In this document: positions 18,721-27,493 of the stretch, one piece after another
Numbering within the stretch: position 1 is the first letter of the stretch
How the letters are laid out: each line of letters begins with the position of its first letter
Source of the DNA: Paraburkholderia dilworthii
GTDB lineage: Bacteria > Pseudomonadota > Gammaproteobacteria > Burkholderiales > Burkholderiaceae
DNA: 64,000 nt
Assembly (NCBI RefSeq): GCF_000472525.1
Contig: NZ_AWZT01000010.1
Coordinates: 62,001-126,000, forward strand
Direction: 5' to 3'
Position numbers and translations under genes: made by a program
The notes under the pieces: model-generated
Seen by the model: only the letters and a program-made list of their open reading frames with translations
What the model was told of the DNA's origin: nothing
Databases searched by the model: none

Positions 18721-19636
18721 ACGACGACGTGACCGAGCCGCCCGGCCCGGCTAGATGCCGCGCGACAAAGCGTTCGATGTTCGCGGCAATCAATTGCGGC
18801 TCGCGCAGCACGACCCAGTGACCTGCGTCGAGCTCGATGCGTTCGTAGGGACCGAGCCAGCCTTCCTGTCCTACGGACAATTCCAGCCCGACATAGCGGT
18901 CGCGCAGCGGCACGATGAACTGCACAGGCGCATGAGCGTGGCTCACGTGCGGATGCAATAGTTTGTCGATGAAATTCGCGCGGTAAAGGTTCAGACCGTT
19001 GATCGCGTTGCGCATCTGCGCGGGGTCGCGCGACGCTTGCACCCGTTCGGTCACTCGCAGCCACAGCGGCCACATGCGTGCGCCGCCCATGCGCCACACC
19101 AGTTCCGGCAGCCACGGCAAATGAAAAAAGAAGATGTACCAGGACCGGAGCGTTTGCCGAATGCCGCTACCCCGCGATTGTTTCGCCATCCTATGTTTAT
19201 TGCCTGAACCATGCCTGCCGCGCAAGGCGGGCGACGCGTGATCAAGGCACGGCCCGGAAATCGAGGTGTATGACCTAATGCGGCCTTTGAATTGCGGGTC
19301 CGTTACCGCTTCCCAGCCTTGAATGGAGCCCCAGTCGTGACCGACAAGATGAAAAGGCTGCTGGCCGCAGGTTGCATTTGCGACTGCGGCGAGATCGGCC
19401 GCAAGCCGATCGAGACGGTAGGCACTGCGCGTTGCCGGTGCTTCCGATGCGCCGGCGCCGCGCACGTCGTAACTTATGACGCGGTAGCGCGAGTCGAGTT
19501 GCGCGCGCACGGCCTCCCATATTGCAGCCGAGTCGGGATAACCGTGCACCAGCACGATCGGCGGCGCGTCACGCGGTCCGCTCACGTAAGCCGCGAGCCG
19601 CACGTCGCCGGCATCGACCGACAACGTGTCGCGCAT
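18695..19636 (-). CDS. alpha/beta hydrolase, epoxide-hydrolase-like
   Basis: Alpha/beta-hydrolase of 313 aa. Visible are the oxyanion loop VLVHGYPDSAAIWE, the nucleophile elbow LVGHDWGS (aspartate nucleophile as in epoxide hydrolases and haloalkane dehalogenases), and the C-terminal histidine segment DAGHWVVLREP. The start at 19636 (MRDTLSVDAGDVRL) overlaps the restored stop of the metal-dependent hydrolase gene (TGATG). In the sequence as given, the two are read as one 607-codon frame because of a one-base change upstream. A translation-coupled separate gene is the better model. Part of the flavin monooxygenase/SDR cluster. Confidence 0.82.
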   Translation of the reverse strand: MRDTLSVDAGDVRLAAYVSGPRDAPPIVLVHGYPDSAAIWEAVRAQLDSRYRVISYDVRGAGASEAPATRSAYRLDRLAADLAAVANATCGQQPFHLVGHDWGSIQGWEAVTDPQFKGRIRSYTSISGPCLDHASPALRGRHGSGNKHRMAKQSRGSGIRQTLRSWYIFFFHLPWLPELVWRMGGARMWPLWLRVTERVQASRDPAQMRNAINGLNLYRANFIDKLLHPHVSHAHAPVQFIVPLRDRYVGLELSVGQEGWLGPYERIELDAGHWVVLREPQLIAANIERFVARHLAGPGGSVTSSFNARAAGE

Positions 19637-20518
19637 CACGCAGCCGCCTGCGCGCCGCGCCGCGCGGCTCTGCGCATATTCGGGTCGGCCGCGTTGGAAG
19701 CGTCGACGGCCGCTACAAGGCCGTCGATACGCGCCAGTTGAGCGCGATTGTCGTGGTCCCACGGATGAAAGCCCGGCCGGAAAAAAACTCAGCCATTCGC
19801 CGGCAATGCGCGGAAAAACACCATGCCTTGGGCCGTACAGGTACTGTACGACGCGCCACATGCCACGCAAATGATCGCCGCGCTTGCGGTCCGCTATCAG
19901 CAGGCGCACATGGAAGTCGAACACGATCAGCCAGAACGTGATGGTTGTCGCAAGCATGACGCCCGTGCGCAACAGGTAACGCCCGAGGCCGGGCTTGAGC
20001 ACCGTATTCCACACGTCGTAGGAAACGGATTTGTGCTCGGTTTCTTCCAGCGCATGCCATGTCCACATGTGCGCGTAGCCGTCGACGGATCCCTCGATGC
20101 GCGACGCGTCTTCGAGCAGCAAGCCGGCGAGCATCGCGGTGTAATGTTCGAGGCACACGGTGACCGCCAATTGATACGAATGCGGCAACACCTTACGGCC
20201 AAAGTTGAGGATTGCCCACAGCCGCTTGTCGAGCTTATGCGCGGGCAGGCCGGCCTGTTCCAGCAGATCGTTATATTCGACGTGCTCGCGCGTATGCATC
20301 GCTTCCTGACCGATAAAACCGAGCACCTGCTTTTTCAGCAGCGGGTCGTCGATCCGGTCGCGATAGTTGCGCACGCTGTCCATAAAAAAGCGCTCGCCAG
20401 CCGGGAACAGCAGCGAAAGCGCGTTGAAGAAGTGTGTCACATGCGAGCCTTGCGCGTGCCAGTCGCAGGCACGGTCCTGCGGAAGATTGAAGCGCAAGTC
20501 GCGGCGAACGGGCATCAT
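19636..20518 (-). CDS. Metal-dependent hydrolase (PF10118-like), frameshifted near its end
   Basis: The N-terminal 240 residues match the predicted metal-dependent hydrolase family: NLPQDRACDWHAQG, GQEAMHTREHVEYND and HALEETEHKSVSYDVWN supply the His/Glu ligands of a ferritin-like helical core. On the minus strand a seven-T run (plus-strand A at 19781-19787) shifts the frame after EWLSFF. With six T the protein continues RPGFHPWDHDN, the expected family ending, and stops at 19638-19636 directly overlapping the next start. So this sequence carries a 1-nt insertion: a sequencing error, a real mutation, or slippage. Restored length is 293 aa. Confidence 0.82.
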
Positions 20519-20573
20519 GGCCTTTCTCCTTGAGTTCCTTTAAGCGTGTGGATGGTGCTCTGCGGCCGTGGCA

Positions 20574-21482
20574 TCAGGCACGCCGGCCGGCGAGTTGCGC
20601 CGCACGCCGCGCGCGTTTCTCCGCAATGCGCTTCATGCGCCGCGTTTGCAGCACGACGAGTACCTGATAGGCCGCGGGCAGCGTGCGTGCGAGCCAATCG
20701 GCGGCACGCGCATCGCGGCCGATCAGCACGCGCCGTTTGTTCCTGCGAACGCCGTCGAGTATCACGCGAGCGGCTTCGTCGGCGGTCGTGATAAAGAACT
20801 TCTCGAAGTCGTCCTTGCCCTGCTGCTCGTTTTCCAGCATGAAGCCGACCATGTTCGGCGCAATACGGCTCGACTGTGCGATGCTCGTGCGGATGCCGCC
20901 CGGATGTACGCACGTGGCCGACACGCCGCATTTCACCAGGTCCAGTTCCTGGCGCAGCGCTTCGGTGAAGCCGCGCACGGCGAATTTTGTCGCGTTATAG
21001 CCGCTCATGCCCGGTTGCGAAAAGAGACCGAACACACTCGATGTATTGACGATGTGGCCTTCGCCTGACGCCTTCAGATGCGGCAGAAACGCTTTCGTGC
21101 CATGCACGACGCCCCAGAAGTTGATGCCGACGATCCATTCCAGATCCGCGTAGTCCATGCCCTCAATCGTGCTGGACAGCGCGACGCCCGCGTTGTTGAA
21201 GACGAGGTTGACGCGCCGATGCTGCTCGACGGCTTCCGCTGCCCACGCGAACATTGCGGTTCGGTCCGACACATCGAATACGGCAGTGGTGATGAGAAGC
21301 GGCGCGCCGACGATGTGTGGTGCGGCGGCCTGCGCAAGTCGAGCGGTTTCCTCGAGACTCGTTGCGTTGCGATCGGCGAGTGCAAGGTGACAGCCTTCTC
21401 GCGCGAGCCGGATCGCGAGCGAGCGGCCCATGCCCGAACCCGCGCCGGTAATCGCGGCTACCTTGTCGGTGAAATGCTTCAT
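20574..21482 (-). CDS. Short-chain dehydrogenase/reductase
   Basis: Classical NAD(P)-dependent SDR, 302 aa. Visible are the cofactor motif TGAGSGMG (residues 12-19), NNAGVA, an active-site serine in TSSVFG and the YNATK catalytic pair. The C-terminal extension is basic (RRMKRIAEKRARRAAQLAGRRA), unusual for a soluble SDR, and could associate with membrane lipid. ATG at 21482 has AGGAG upstream; longer starts run into the monooxygenase gene. It lies 49 bp after the monooxygenase and 55 bp before the metal-dependent hydrolase, so one operon is likely. Confidence 0.88.
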   Translation of the reverse strand: MKHFTDKVAAITGAGSGMGRSLAIRLAREGCHLALADRNATSLEETARLAQAAAPHIVGAPLLITTAVFDVSDRTAMFAWAAEAVEQHRRVNLVFNNAGVALSSTIEGMDYADLEWIVGINFWGVVHGTKAFLPHLKASGEGHIVNTSSVFGLFSQPGMSGYNATKFAVRGFTEALRQELDLVKCGVSATCVHPGGIRTSIAQSSRIAPNMVGFMLENEQQGKDDFEKFFITTADEAARVILDGVRRNKRRVLIGRDARAADWLARTLPAAYQVLVVLQTRRMKRIAEKRARRAAQLAGRRA

Positions 21483-21531
21483 TGGTTTTATCTCCTGTCC
21501 TCTCTGAACGTGCGTTGTCGTTATGTGTATT

Positions 21532-23133
21532 TCAGATTGCTTCGGCCGACGCGGAAGCCGCTGCATTGCCGTGCGCGTGGGCGCTTTGTGACGAGACGGC
21601 ATGCATGCTCACTGTTGGGGACGCAGGCGCATACGCAAAGTAATCGTCCATGCTGAAGGTGCTCGTGGCCTGGCGGAATTTGTATGCGAACCCTGGCCAC
21701 AACGTGGTGTTCCTGCCGGTTTTCGGATCGAGATACCAGCTCTTGCAGCCGCCGGTCGACCAGATCGCGCGGCCAAGCTTCTGCTGGATCCGTTCGTTGT
21801 ATGCGCGCTCCACGTGCGGGCGAACTTCGATCGCCTCTGCACGTTCGGCGCGCATCGTCTTGAGCGCACGCAAAATGTATTCAACCTGCGACTCGATCAT
21901 GAACACCATCGAGTTGTGACCGAGACCGGTGTTCGGACCCACGATCATGAAAAGGTTCGGATAACCAGGCAATGTCGTACCAAGGTAAGCATGCGCGCCG
22001 TCGCGCCAGGTATCGGCGATGTCGACGCCGCCGCGGCCGCGCACCACGCCTCGCGGGAACGGATCGGCGACCTGGAAGCCGGTGCCGAAAATCAGGCAGT
22101 CGGCCGGATGACGCACGCCGTCGCTCGTGATTACCGCGTCTTCCTCGATGTGCTCGATCGCGCTCGCCGTTACCGATACGTTCGCACGCGAGAGGGCGGG
22201 GAAATAGTCATTCGAAATCAGGATGCGCTTGCAGCCCATCGTGTAGTTCGGCGTGAGCGTCGCGCGCAATTGCGGATCGCGCACCTGACGGCGCAAATGC
22301 CGCTCCGCGACTTTCTGCGCGGTCTTCATCAGCGACGGATGAACCGCGAAGCCGAGCGCGCGCGATTCGAGCATGCAGTAGAGCGCCGAACGCAGGAGCT
22401 TTTGCGTGAACGGCACGTGTCTGAAAAGCCACTGTTCGAACGGCCGCACCGGGCGGTCGGCCTTCGGCATGATCCACGGCGGGGTTCGCTGGAACAGATC
22501 GAGATGCGCGACGCGCGGCGCGATTTGCGGCACGAACTGGATCGCGCTCGCGCCGGTGCCGATCACGGCGACACGCTTGCCTTCGAGCGGATAGGTGTGG
22601 TCCCAGTGCTGCGAGTGAAATGCCTTGCCCCTGAATCTCCCGATGCCGGGAATGTCCGGCACCGACGCGCGCGAGAGGCCGCCCATCGCCGAAACCAGCA
22701 CGCGCGCCGACCACCGTTGTCCGTTGGCAAAGCTCAGTTGCCAGCGGAGGCGCGTGTCGTCGTAGACCGCGCTCGCGAGTTCATGGCCGAAACGCAAATG
22801 ACGCTCGACGCCAAAACGCCGCGTGCATTCTTCCAGGTACGCGCGGATTTCCGGCTGACGCGCGAACATGCGGGTCCAGCGCGGATTCGGTGCGAACGAA
22901 AACGAATAGACGTGCGATTGCACGTCGCACGCGCAGCCAGGGTAATGGTTGTCGCGCCATGTGCCGCCGACCGAATCGGCCTTTTCCGCGACGATGAAAT
23001 CCGTGAACCCGGCCTGTCTCAAGCGAATCGCCATGCCAAGCCCGGCAAAGCCGGTGCCGATAATGGCGATGTCGGTTTCGACGGGCGTGGATGCGTCGTG
23101 GGCCGCGGCGTCGTGAGGCATGCGTGCGTTCAT
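21532..23133 (-). CDS. Flavin-dependent monooxygenase, Baeyer-Villiger/FMO type
   Basis: FAD- and NADPH-dependent class B monooxygenase of 533 aa. Two Rossmann motifs are visible: GTGFAGLG (residues 26-33) for FAD and GTGASA (192-197) for NADPH. Between them is FRGKAFHSQHWD (167-178), the FxGxxxHxxxWx fingerprint of this class. GGTWRDNHYPGCACDVQSH is typical of ketone or steroid monooxygenases. It would insert oxygen next to a ketone or oxidise a heteroatom. The SDR (alcohol to ketone) and the hydrolase downstream fit an oxidative degradation route. First gene of the leftward cluster, with a perfect inverted repeat before it. Confidence 0.88.
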   Translation of the reverse strand: MNARMPHDAAAHDASTPVETDIAIIGTGFAGLGMAIRLRQAGFTDFIVAEKADSVGGTWRDNHYPGCACDVQSHVYSFSFAPNPRWTRMFARQPEIRAYLEECTRRFGVERHLRFGHELASAVYDDTRLRWQLSFANGQRWSARVLVSAMGGLSRASVPDIPGIGRFRGKAFHSQHWDHTYPLEGKRVAVIGTGASAIQFVPQIAPRVAHLDLFQRTPPWIMPKADRPVRPFEQWLFRHVPFTQKLLRSALYCMLESRALGFAVHPSLMKTAQKVAERHLRRQVRDPQLRATLTPNYTMGCKRILISNDYFPALSRANVSVTASAIEHIEEDAVITSDGVRHPADCLIFGTGFQVADPFPRGVVRGRGGVDIADTWRDGAHAYLGTTLPGYPNLFMIVGPNTGLGHNSMVFMIESQVEYILRALKTMRAERAEAIEVRPHVERAYNERIQQKLGRAIWSTGGCKSWYLDPKTGRNTTLWPGFAYKFRQATSTFSMDDYFAYAPASPTVSMHAVSSQSAHAHGNAAASASAEAI

Positions 23134-23163
23134 CCGGACCGTCTCCTTTTTACGCTCACTACT

Positions 23164-23183
23164 GTTACATTGAGTGATGTAAC
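23164..23183. promoter_or_regulatory. Putative operator of the monooxygenase cluster
   Basis: Perfect inverted repeat GTTACAT-N6-ATGTAAC, 31 bp before the monooxygenase start. It lies between that gene and the MerR gene, a suitable location for a MerR-type regulator. Confidence 0.6.
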
Positions 23184-23292
23184 GATAGGAGGCCGAGACG
23201 AATGACGCAAGCGGGCGTCTAGACGCTCGACTCTAGGACCGGGCAGCGCGATGATTCATGTAATCGCGCGACGCGCCGACTGCCACACAGCG

Positions 23293-24165
23293 TTATTTTT
23301 TCGGCCGCTTCACTTTGCCGGCGGCGCCCTTTGGCGCAGAGCTTACAGTGCGATGACCCAGTTTCTTTTCCATGATGGCCGCGACGCGATCGCCGAGGTA
23401 ATCGCCGGATGCCTCTTCCAACGCGCGATTCATTTCGCTTTCTACGAGCACCATCGCGAGCGGCCGCACACGCCAGATGGCGTCGACAAGGGCGGGCACG
23501 TCGGCAGGCGGCGGCAGTGCGTCGGGGTCGTAGCGGTCCAGTTGACGAACCACCAGATCGACGAGGGCCTTGGCCACCGCGCTGAAATGCGGCCGCGCGA
23601 TGCCGACGGCGTCGAGCAGATCGGCAAGCAGGATGCCTTCTTTCGCGAGCGTGGCGCCGGCGGCGAGCGCAGTGGGACTATCGGACACGAACGACAGCCC
23701 GTCGCGTTCCAGAAGGCCGAGATCGACCGCTTTCGCGAGCGCGCCGGGCGAAGCCTTGTCGCCGAACATATGCAGGAGTTCGATCAGCGAATACTTCTTC
23801 GGATGTTCGCGCGACCAGCGACCGCCGATTGCAGTTTCGAGGCCCAGAATAGAGCGAAGATCGTGGCCTTCGTCAACGGCCTTGATCAGATCCTGAATGT
23901 TAGCGAGCGTGTAGCCGCGGGCGAGTAAATGATTGATCAGCTTCAGACGCGATACGTGCGTGTCGGCATACACGCCTACACGCCCGCGCTTTTCGGGTGG
24001 CTCGAGAAGGCCGCGGTCCTGATACGCGCGCACGTTGCGTACCGTCGTGTCGCTTACGCGGGCGAGTTCGTCGACGGTGTATTCGTTGCGCGGCGCGGCG
24101 CCGGTGGACACGTCCGAGGCGTCCGGCGACGAGGGCGGCGAGGCGGAAGGCGGCGTCTTAGGCAT
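23293..24165 (-). CDS. MerR-family transcriptional regulator
   Basis: Regulator of 290 aa. A MerR helix-turn-helix is present at about residues 28-95: YTVDELARVSDTTVRNVRAYQDRGLLEPPEKRG, then a typical HVSRLKLINHLLARGYTLANIQDLI. The long C-terminal part (about 190 residues) is helical and has no recognisable ligand motif. The gene ends 160 bp upstream of the monooxygenase, with the inverted repeat in between, so control of that cluster is the natural inference. The N-terminus (TPPSASPPSSPDASD) is low-complexity and may be untranslated if a later start is used. The C-terminus is lysine-rich. Confidence 0.86.
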   Translation of the reverse strand: MPKTPPSASPPSSPDASDVSTGAAPRNEYTVDELARVSDTTVRNVRAYQDRGLLEPPEKRGRVGVYADTHVSRLKLINHLLARGYTLANIQDLIKAVDEGHDLRSILGLETAIGGRWSREHPKKYSLIELLHMFGDKASPGALAKAVDLGLLERDGLSFVSDSPTALAAGATLAKEGILLADLLDAVGIARPHFSAVAKALVDLVVRQLDRYDPDALPPPADVPALVDAIWRVRPLAMVLVESEMNRALEEASGDYLGDRVAAIMEKKLGHRTVSSAPKGAAGKVKRPKK

Positions 24166-24223
24166 GCGCGGGATTTTACCCCGCTGCCTGGAGGCGGACC
24201 AGCACGACGCTTCCTCTGCGGCG

Positions 24224-24823
24224 TTAGGGTTCCGAATCCGGCGGCGTCGAAGCGCCCGCGCCCAGCGTCCGTTGCATTAGTGTGGTGTCGAGCCAGCGGC
24301 CATGTTTGAAACCGACGGCCTTTAATGTGCCGGTCAACTCGAATCCCAGTTGCTTATGCAGCGACAGCGATCCGCCGCTGCCGCCGTCCGCGATGACGGC
24401 GATCATCTGACGCCAGGGCCCTGTTTCGCATCGCTCGATCAGCGCTTGCAGCAGCACACGGCCGAGGCCTCGTCCGCGATAGGCGTCGCTCACGTAGATC
24501 GAATCTTCGATGGTGTTGCGATACGCGGCGCGAGGGCGGTACGGCGTCGCGTAACAGTAGCCCGCGACCTCGCCGTCGATCTCGGCAACCATGTACGGCA
24601 GTCCCTGGCTGCGCACGGACGCGAGCCGCGTGCGCAGATCGTCGACGGAAGGAGGGACTTCTTCGAACGATGCAACGCCGGTCAATACATGGTGCGCGTA
24701 GATCGTCTGGATCGCGGGCAGATCGGCTTCGGTAGCGTCGCGAATCAGCGGGGCGCTGCGGGACGACGTGGCGGTTTCATCGGTTGCGTCCGAGGTGACG
24801 GATGCGGGGCGGGCTGTGCTCAT
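24224..24823 (-). CDS. GNAT N-acetyltransferase, phosphinothricin-acetyltransferase-like
   Basis: GNAT-fold acetyltransferase of 199 aa. Visible are RDATEADLPAIQTIYAHHVLTG (start of the fold), GYCYATPYRPRAAYRNTIEDSIYV, the acetyl-CoA P-loop YRGRGLGRVL and LHKQLGFELTGTLKAVGFKHGRW. These are hallmarks of the Pat/Bar subfamily that acetylates methionine-sulfoximine or phosphinothricin-like amines. The chosen ATG (24823) gives a family-length protein with a flexible 25-residue leader. The true start could be later. Natural substrate not known. Confidence 0.86.
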   Translation of the reverse strand: MSTARPASVTSDATDETATSSRSAPLIRDATEADLPAIQTIYAHHVLTGVASFEEVPPSVDDLRTRLASVRSQGLPYMVAEIDGEVAGYCYATPYRPRAAYRNTIEDSIYVSDAYRGRGLGRVLLQALIERCETGPWRQMIAVIADGGSGGSLSLHKQLGFELTGTLKAVGFKHGRWLDTTLMQRTLGAGASTPPDSEP

Positions 24824-24953
24824 ACGTAGTCCTGGTGCGGCCGGGTGTGTGGCCTGTTGTGTCGTTCTTCCGAGGATACGTTTTACTATGCCCGCCGCGC
24901 GCACAAATTTGAAGCCAGTCAAAAATCCTTGCGTAAAGACGCTGCCGCGCGGT

Positions 24954-25841
24954 TCAGGCCGCGCGCCGTGCCGGCGCCGTTTTCGAGAAACGCCGCGCGC
25001 CCGCCACGCACGCCACCACCGCAACGGTGACCACGATCATCGAGGGCGGCACTTCTTCGTGCAGCAACAAGCCGGCGAGCAGCAACCCGAAAAAAGGCTG
25101 TAGCAATTGCAACTGTCCGACTCCTGCGATGCCGCCGAGCGCGAGGCCTCGATACCAGAACACGAAGCCGATCAGCATGCTGAACAGCGACACATAGGCG
25201 AGGCCCCAGAGCGCTGTATGACTAACGCCGTCGAACGAAGCGGGGCGGCTCCACCACGCGAGCGGAAGCATGACAGGAAGCGACAGCACCAGCGCCCACG
25301 AAATGACCTGCCAGCCGCCGAGGTGCCGCGACAGCCGCGCGCCTTCCGCATAGCCGAGCCCGCACGCGACGATTGCGGCGAGCATCAACGCGTCGCCTAT
25401 CGGAGACGCGTCGAGGCCGTGGCGCATCGCAAACGCGACCACCGCGCCGCTGCCGAGCGCCGAAAACAGCCAGAACGCCGCTTGCGGACGCTCGCCGCCG
25501 CGCAACACGCCGAAGATCGCGGTGGCGAGCGGCAACAGTCCGACGAACACGATCGCGTGAGCGGAACTCACGTGACGAAGCGCGAGCGCCGTCAATAACG
25601 GAAAACCGACCACCACGCCGAGCGCGACGATCACGAGCGGAACGACGTCGCGCCGCGCAGGACGCGCCTCGCGGAACACGAGCAGCAGCATCAGACCCAG
25701 CGTGCCCGCGATGGTGGCGCGCGCGACCGTCAGGAACACGGGATCGAGTCCTTGCACGGCGAGCCGGGTGGCGGGCAGCGAACCGCTGAAAATCAACACG
25801 CCTATGAGTCCGCTCAGCCAGCCGTTCGTTGTCTTGTCCAT
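24954..25841 (-). CDS. EamA/DMT-family exporter
   Basis: Inner-membrane drug/metabolite transporter of 295 aa with ten hydrophobic helices arranged as two EamA repeats. Visible are WLSGLIGVLIFSGSLPATRLAV at the start, ALALRHVSSAHAIVF in repeat one and GLAYVSLFSMLIGFVFWYRGLALGGI and LLQPFFGLLLAGLLLHEEV in repeat two. These proteins export amino acids or related metabolites. It is divergent from the MocR-type gene with 115 bp between them, the usual arrangement of a MocR regulator and its target. The start at 25841 is chosen because the longer reading adds only 13 residues with no ribosome site. Confidence 0.87.
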   Translation of the reverse strand: MDKTTNGWLSGLIGVLIFSGSLPATRLAVQGLDPVFLTVARATIAGTLGLMLLLVFREARPARRDVVPLVIVALGVVVGFPLLTALALRHVSSAHAIVFVGLLPLATAIFGVLRGGERPQAAFWLFSALGSGAVVAFAMRHGLDASPIGDALMLAAIVACGLGYAEGARLSRHLGGWQVISWALVLSLPVMLPLAWWSRPASFDGVSHTALWGLAYVSLFSMLIGFVFWYRGLALGGIAGVGQLQLLQPFFGLLLAGLLLHEEVPPSMIVVTVAVVACVAGARRFSKTAPARRAA

Positions 25842-25956
25842 CGGAAAGGTCCATGCGCATTGAAATGAAGCATATAGCATCCGCTTTCACCGCGGAAACG
25901 TTAAGCTACGGATCAGTACAATTCATGCAAACTGTACCGACGAAGGAGCAGTACAG

Positions 25957-27399
25957 ATGGAGCAAAGTGGCCAGAAGCAAGGGGTCGAAAGACCGCAGGG
26001 CACGCGTGTGGGCACCGTCATGGACAATCTGCGCGAACGCATTGCAAGCCGCTCGCTGATGCCAGGCGCGCGCGTGCCGTCGATTCGCGTCATGACCGAG
26101 GCGCTCGGCGTGTCGAAGTCGACGGTGGTCGAGGCGTATGACCGGCTCGTTGCCGAAGGCGCGATCGTGGCCCGGCGCGGCTCCGGATTTTTCGTGTCAG
26201 GCCATGCGCCGCCGCTCGCGCTCGCCGATCTCGGGCCGCGGCTCGATCGGGAGGTGGATCCGCTGTGGCTCACGCGCCAGTCGCTGCAACCGGGCTCCAA
26301 AGTGCTGAAGCCGGGTTGCGGCTGGATGCCGGCCTCGTGGCTGCCCGAGGACGGCTTGCGCCGCGCGTTGCGGGCGATAGCGCGCGATCCGCAGTCGCCG
26401 CTCGCCGATTACGCGAACCCGTACGGCTTGCCCGGGCTGCGTCAGCAACTCGCGTGGCGGCTCGCGCAGCATGGCGTGGAAGCGCCGCCCGAGCAGATCG
26501 TCCTGACCGACGGCGGCACGCATGCGCTCGACCTCGTGTGCCGCTTTCTGCTCGAACCCGGGGACACGGTGCTGATCGACGATCCCTGCTATTTCAACTT
26601 TCAGGCGCTGTTGAGGGCGCACCGCGCACGCATCGTCGGCGTGCCTTATACACCGTCGGGCCCGGATCTCGCGGCCTTCGAGCGCGCGCTGATCGAGCAT
26701 CGTCCGCGGCTTTATGTGACCAATTAGGCGATTCATAATCCGACCGGCGCGACGCTTGCACCGGCGGTCGCGCATCGGTTGCTGAAGCTCGCGGGCGAAC
26801 ACGGTTTGATTGTTGTCGAGGACGATATCTTCGCCGACTTCGAGGACGAAGCCGCGCCGCGTCTGGCGGCCTTCGATGGACTCACGCGCGTGGTGTCCAT
26901 CGGCAGTTTTTCGAAGACGCTCTCCGCGGCGGCGCGTTGCGGCTACATCGCCGCGCGCGCCGAATGGATCGAGCCGCTGATCGACCTGAAGCTCGCCACT
27001 TCTTTTGGCAATGGGCAGCTTACGGCGAGCGTCGTGCATCGGTTGCTGGTGGACGGCACCTACCGGCGTCATCTGGAGTCGATGCGCGCAAAGCTCGCGG
27101 ACGCGATGGGCGAGACGATGCGGCGCCTCGGTTACGCCGGTCTCGACGTATGGACACGGCCACGCGCCGGCATGTTCGTGTGGGCACGTCTGCCCGGTTC
27201 GCTCGATGCTGCCGACATCGCGCGCCATGCGTTAGCGGCGAACGTGGTGTTCGCGCCGGGCAACGTGTTCAGCGTCTCGCAGTCGGCGGCGGGCTACTTG
27301 CGCTTTAATGTGTCGCAATGCAATCGGCCGAAAGTGTACGAGGCTTTGCAGCGTGCGATGGACAATGCCGCTGCGTCCAGCGAGCGCCAGCGGGCGTAA
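25957..27399 (+). pseudogene. MocR-type (GntR/aminotransferase) regulator interrupted by an in-frame TAG
   Basis: A GntR winged helix (RIASRSLMPGARVPSIRVM, then GVSKSTVVEAYDRLVAEGAIVARRGSGFFV) is followed by a fold-type I aminotransferase domain. The frame stops with TAG at 26725-26727 after LYVTN and resumes in the same frame with AIHNPTGATL, where this family normally reads TNSAIHNPTG. A TCG-to-TAG change at one base accounts for it. The remaining part is intact: VEDDIFADFEDEA, the PLP-lysine segment SIGSFSKTLSAAARCGYIA and a normal end. Whole length would be 480 codons. Either a true nonsense mutation, a sequencing error, or suppressed in vivo. It is divergent from the EamA exporter and probably once regulated it with PLP as effector. 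Confidence 0.88.
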
Positions 27400-27493
27400 T
27401 CGCGCATGCAGCGCTTGTAGTTGCAACTGCACCCGCACTTGCACCCGCAGTTGCCATTTGCCGCTAGCAGTCACATCCGCCACTCACATGCAT

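Noticed and set aside
18695..20518. A genuine fusion of metal-dependent hydrolase and alpha/beta hydrolase
   Set aside because: The linker between them is out-of-frame sequence. Removing one T restores both a normal ending and an overlapping start, so two genes are the better model, with the fusion kept only as a possibility in the findings.
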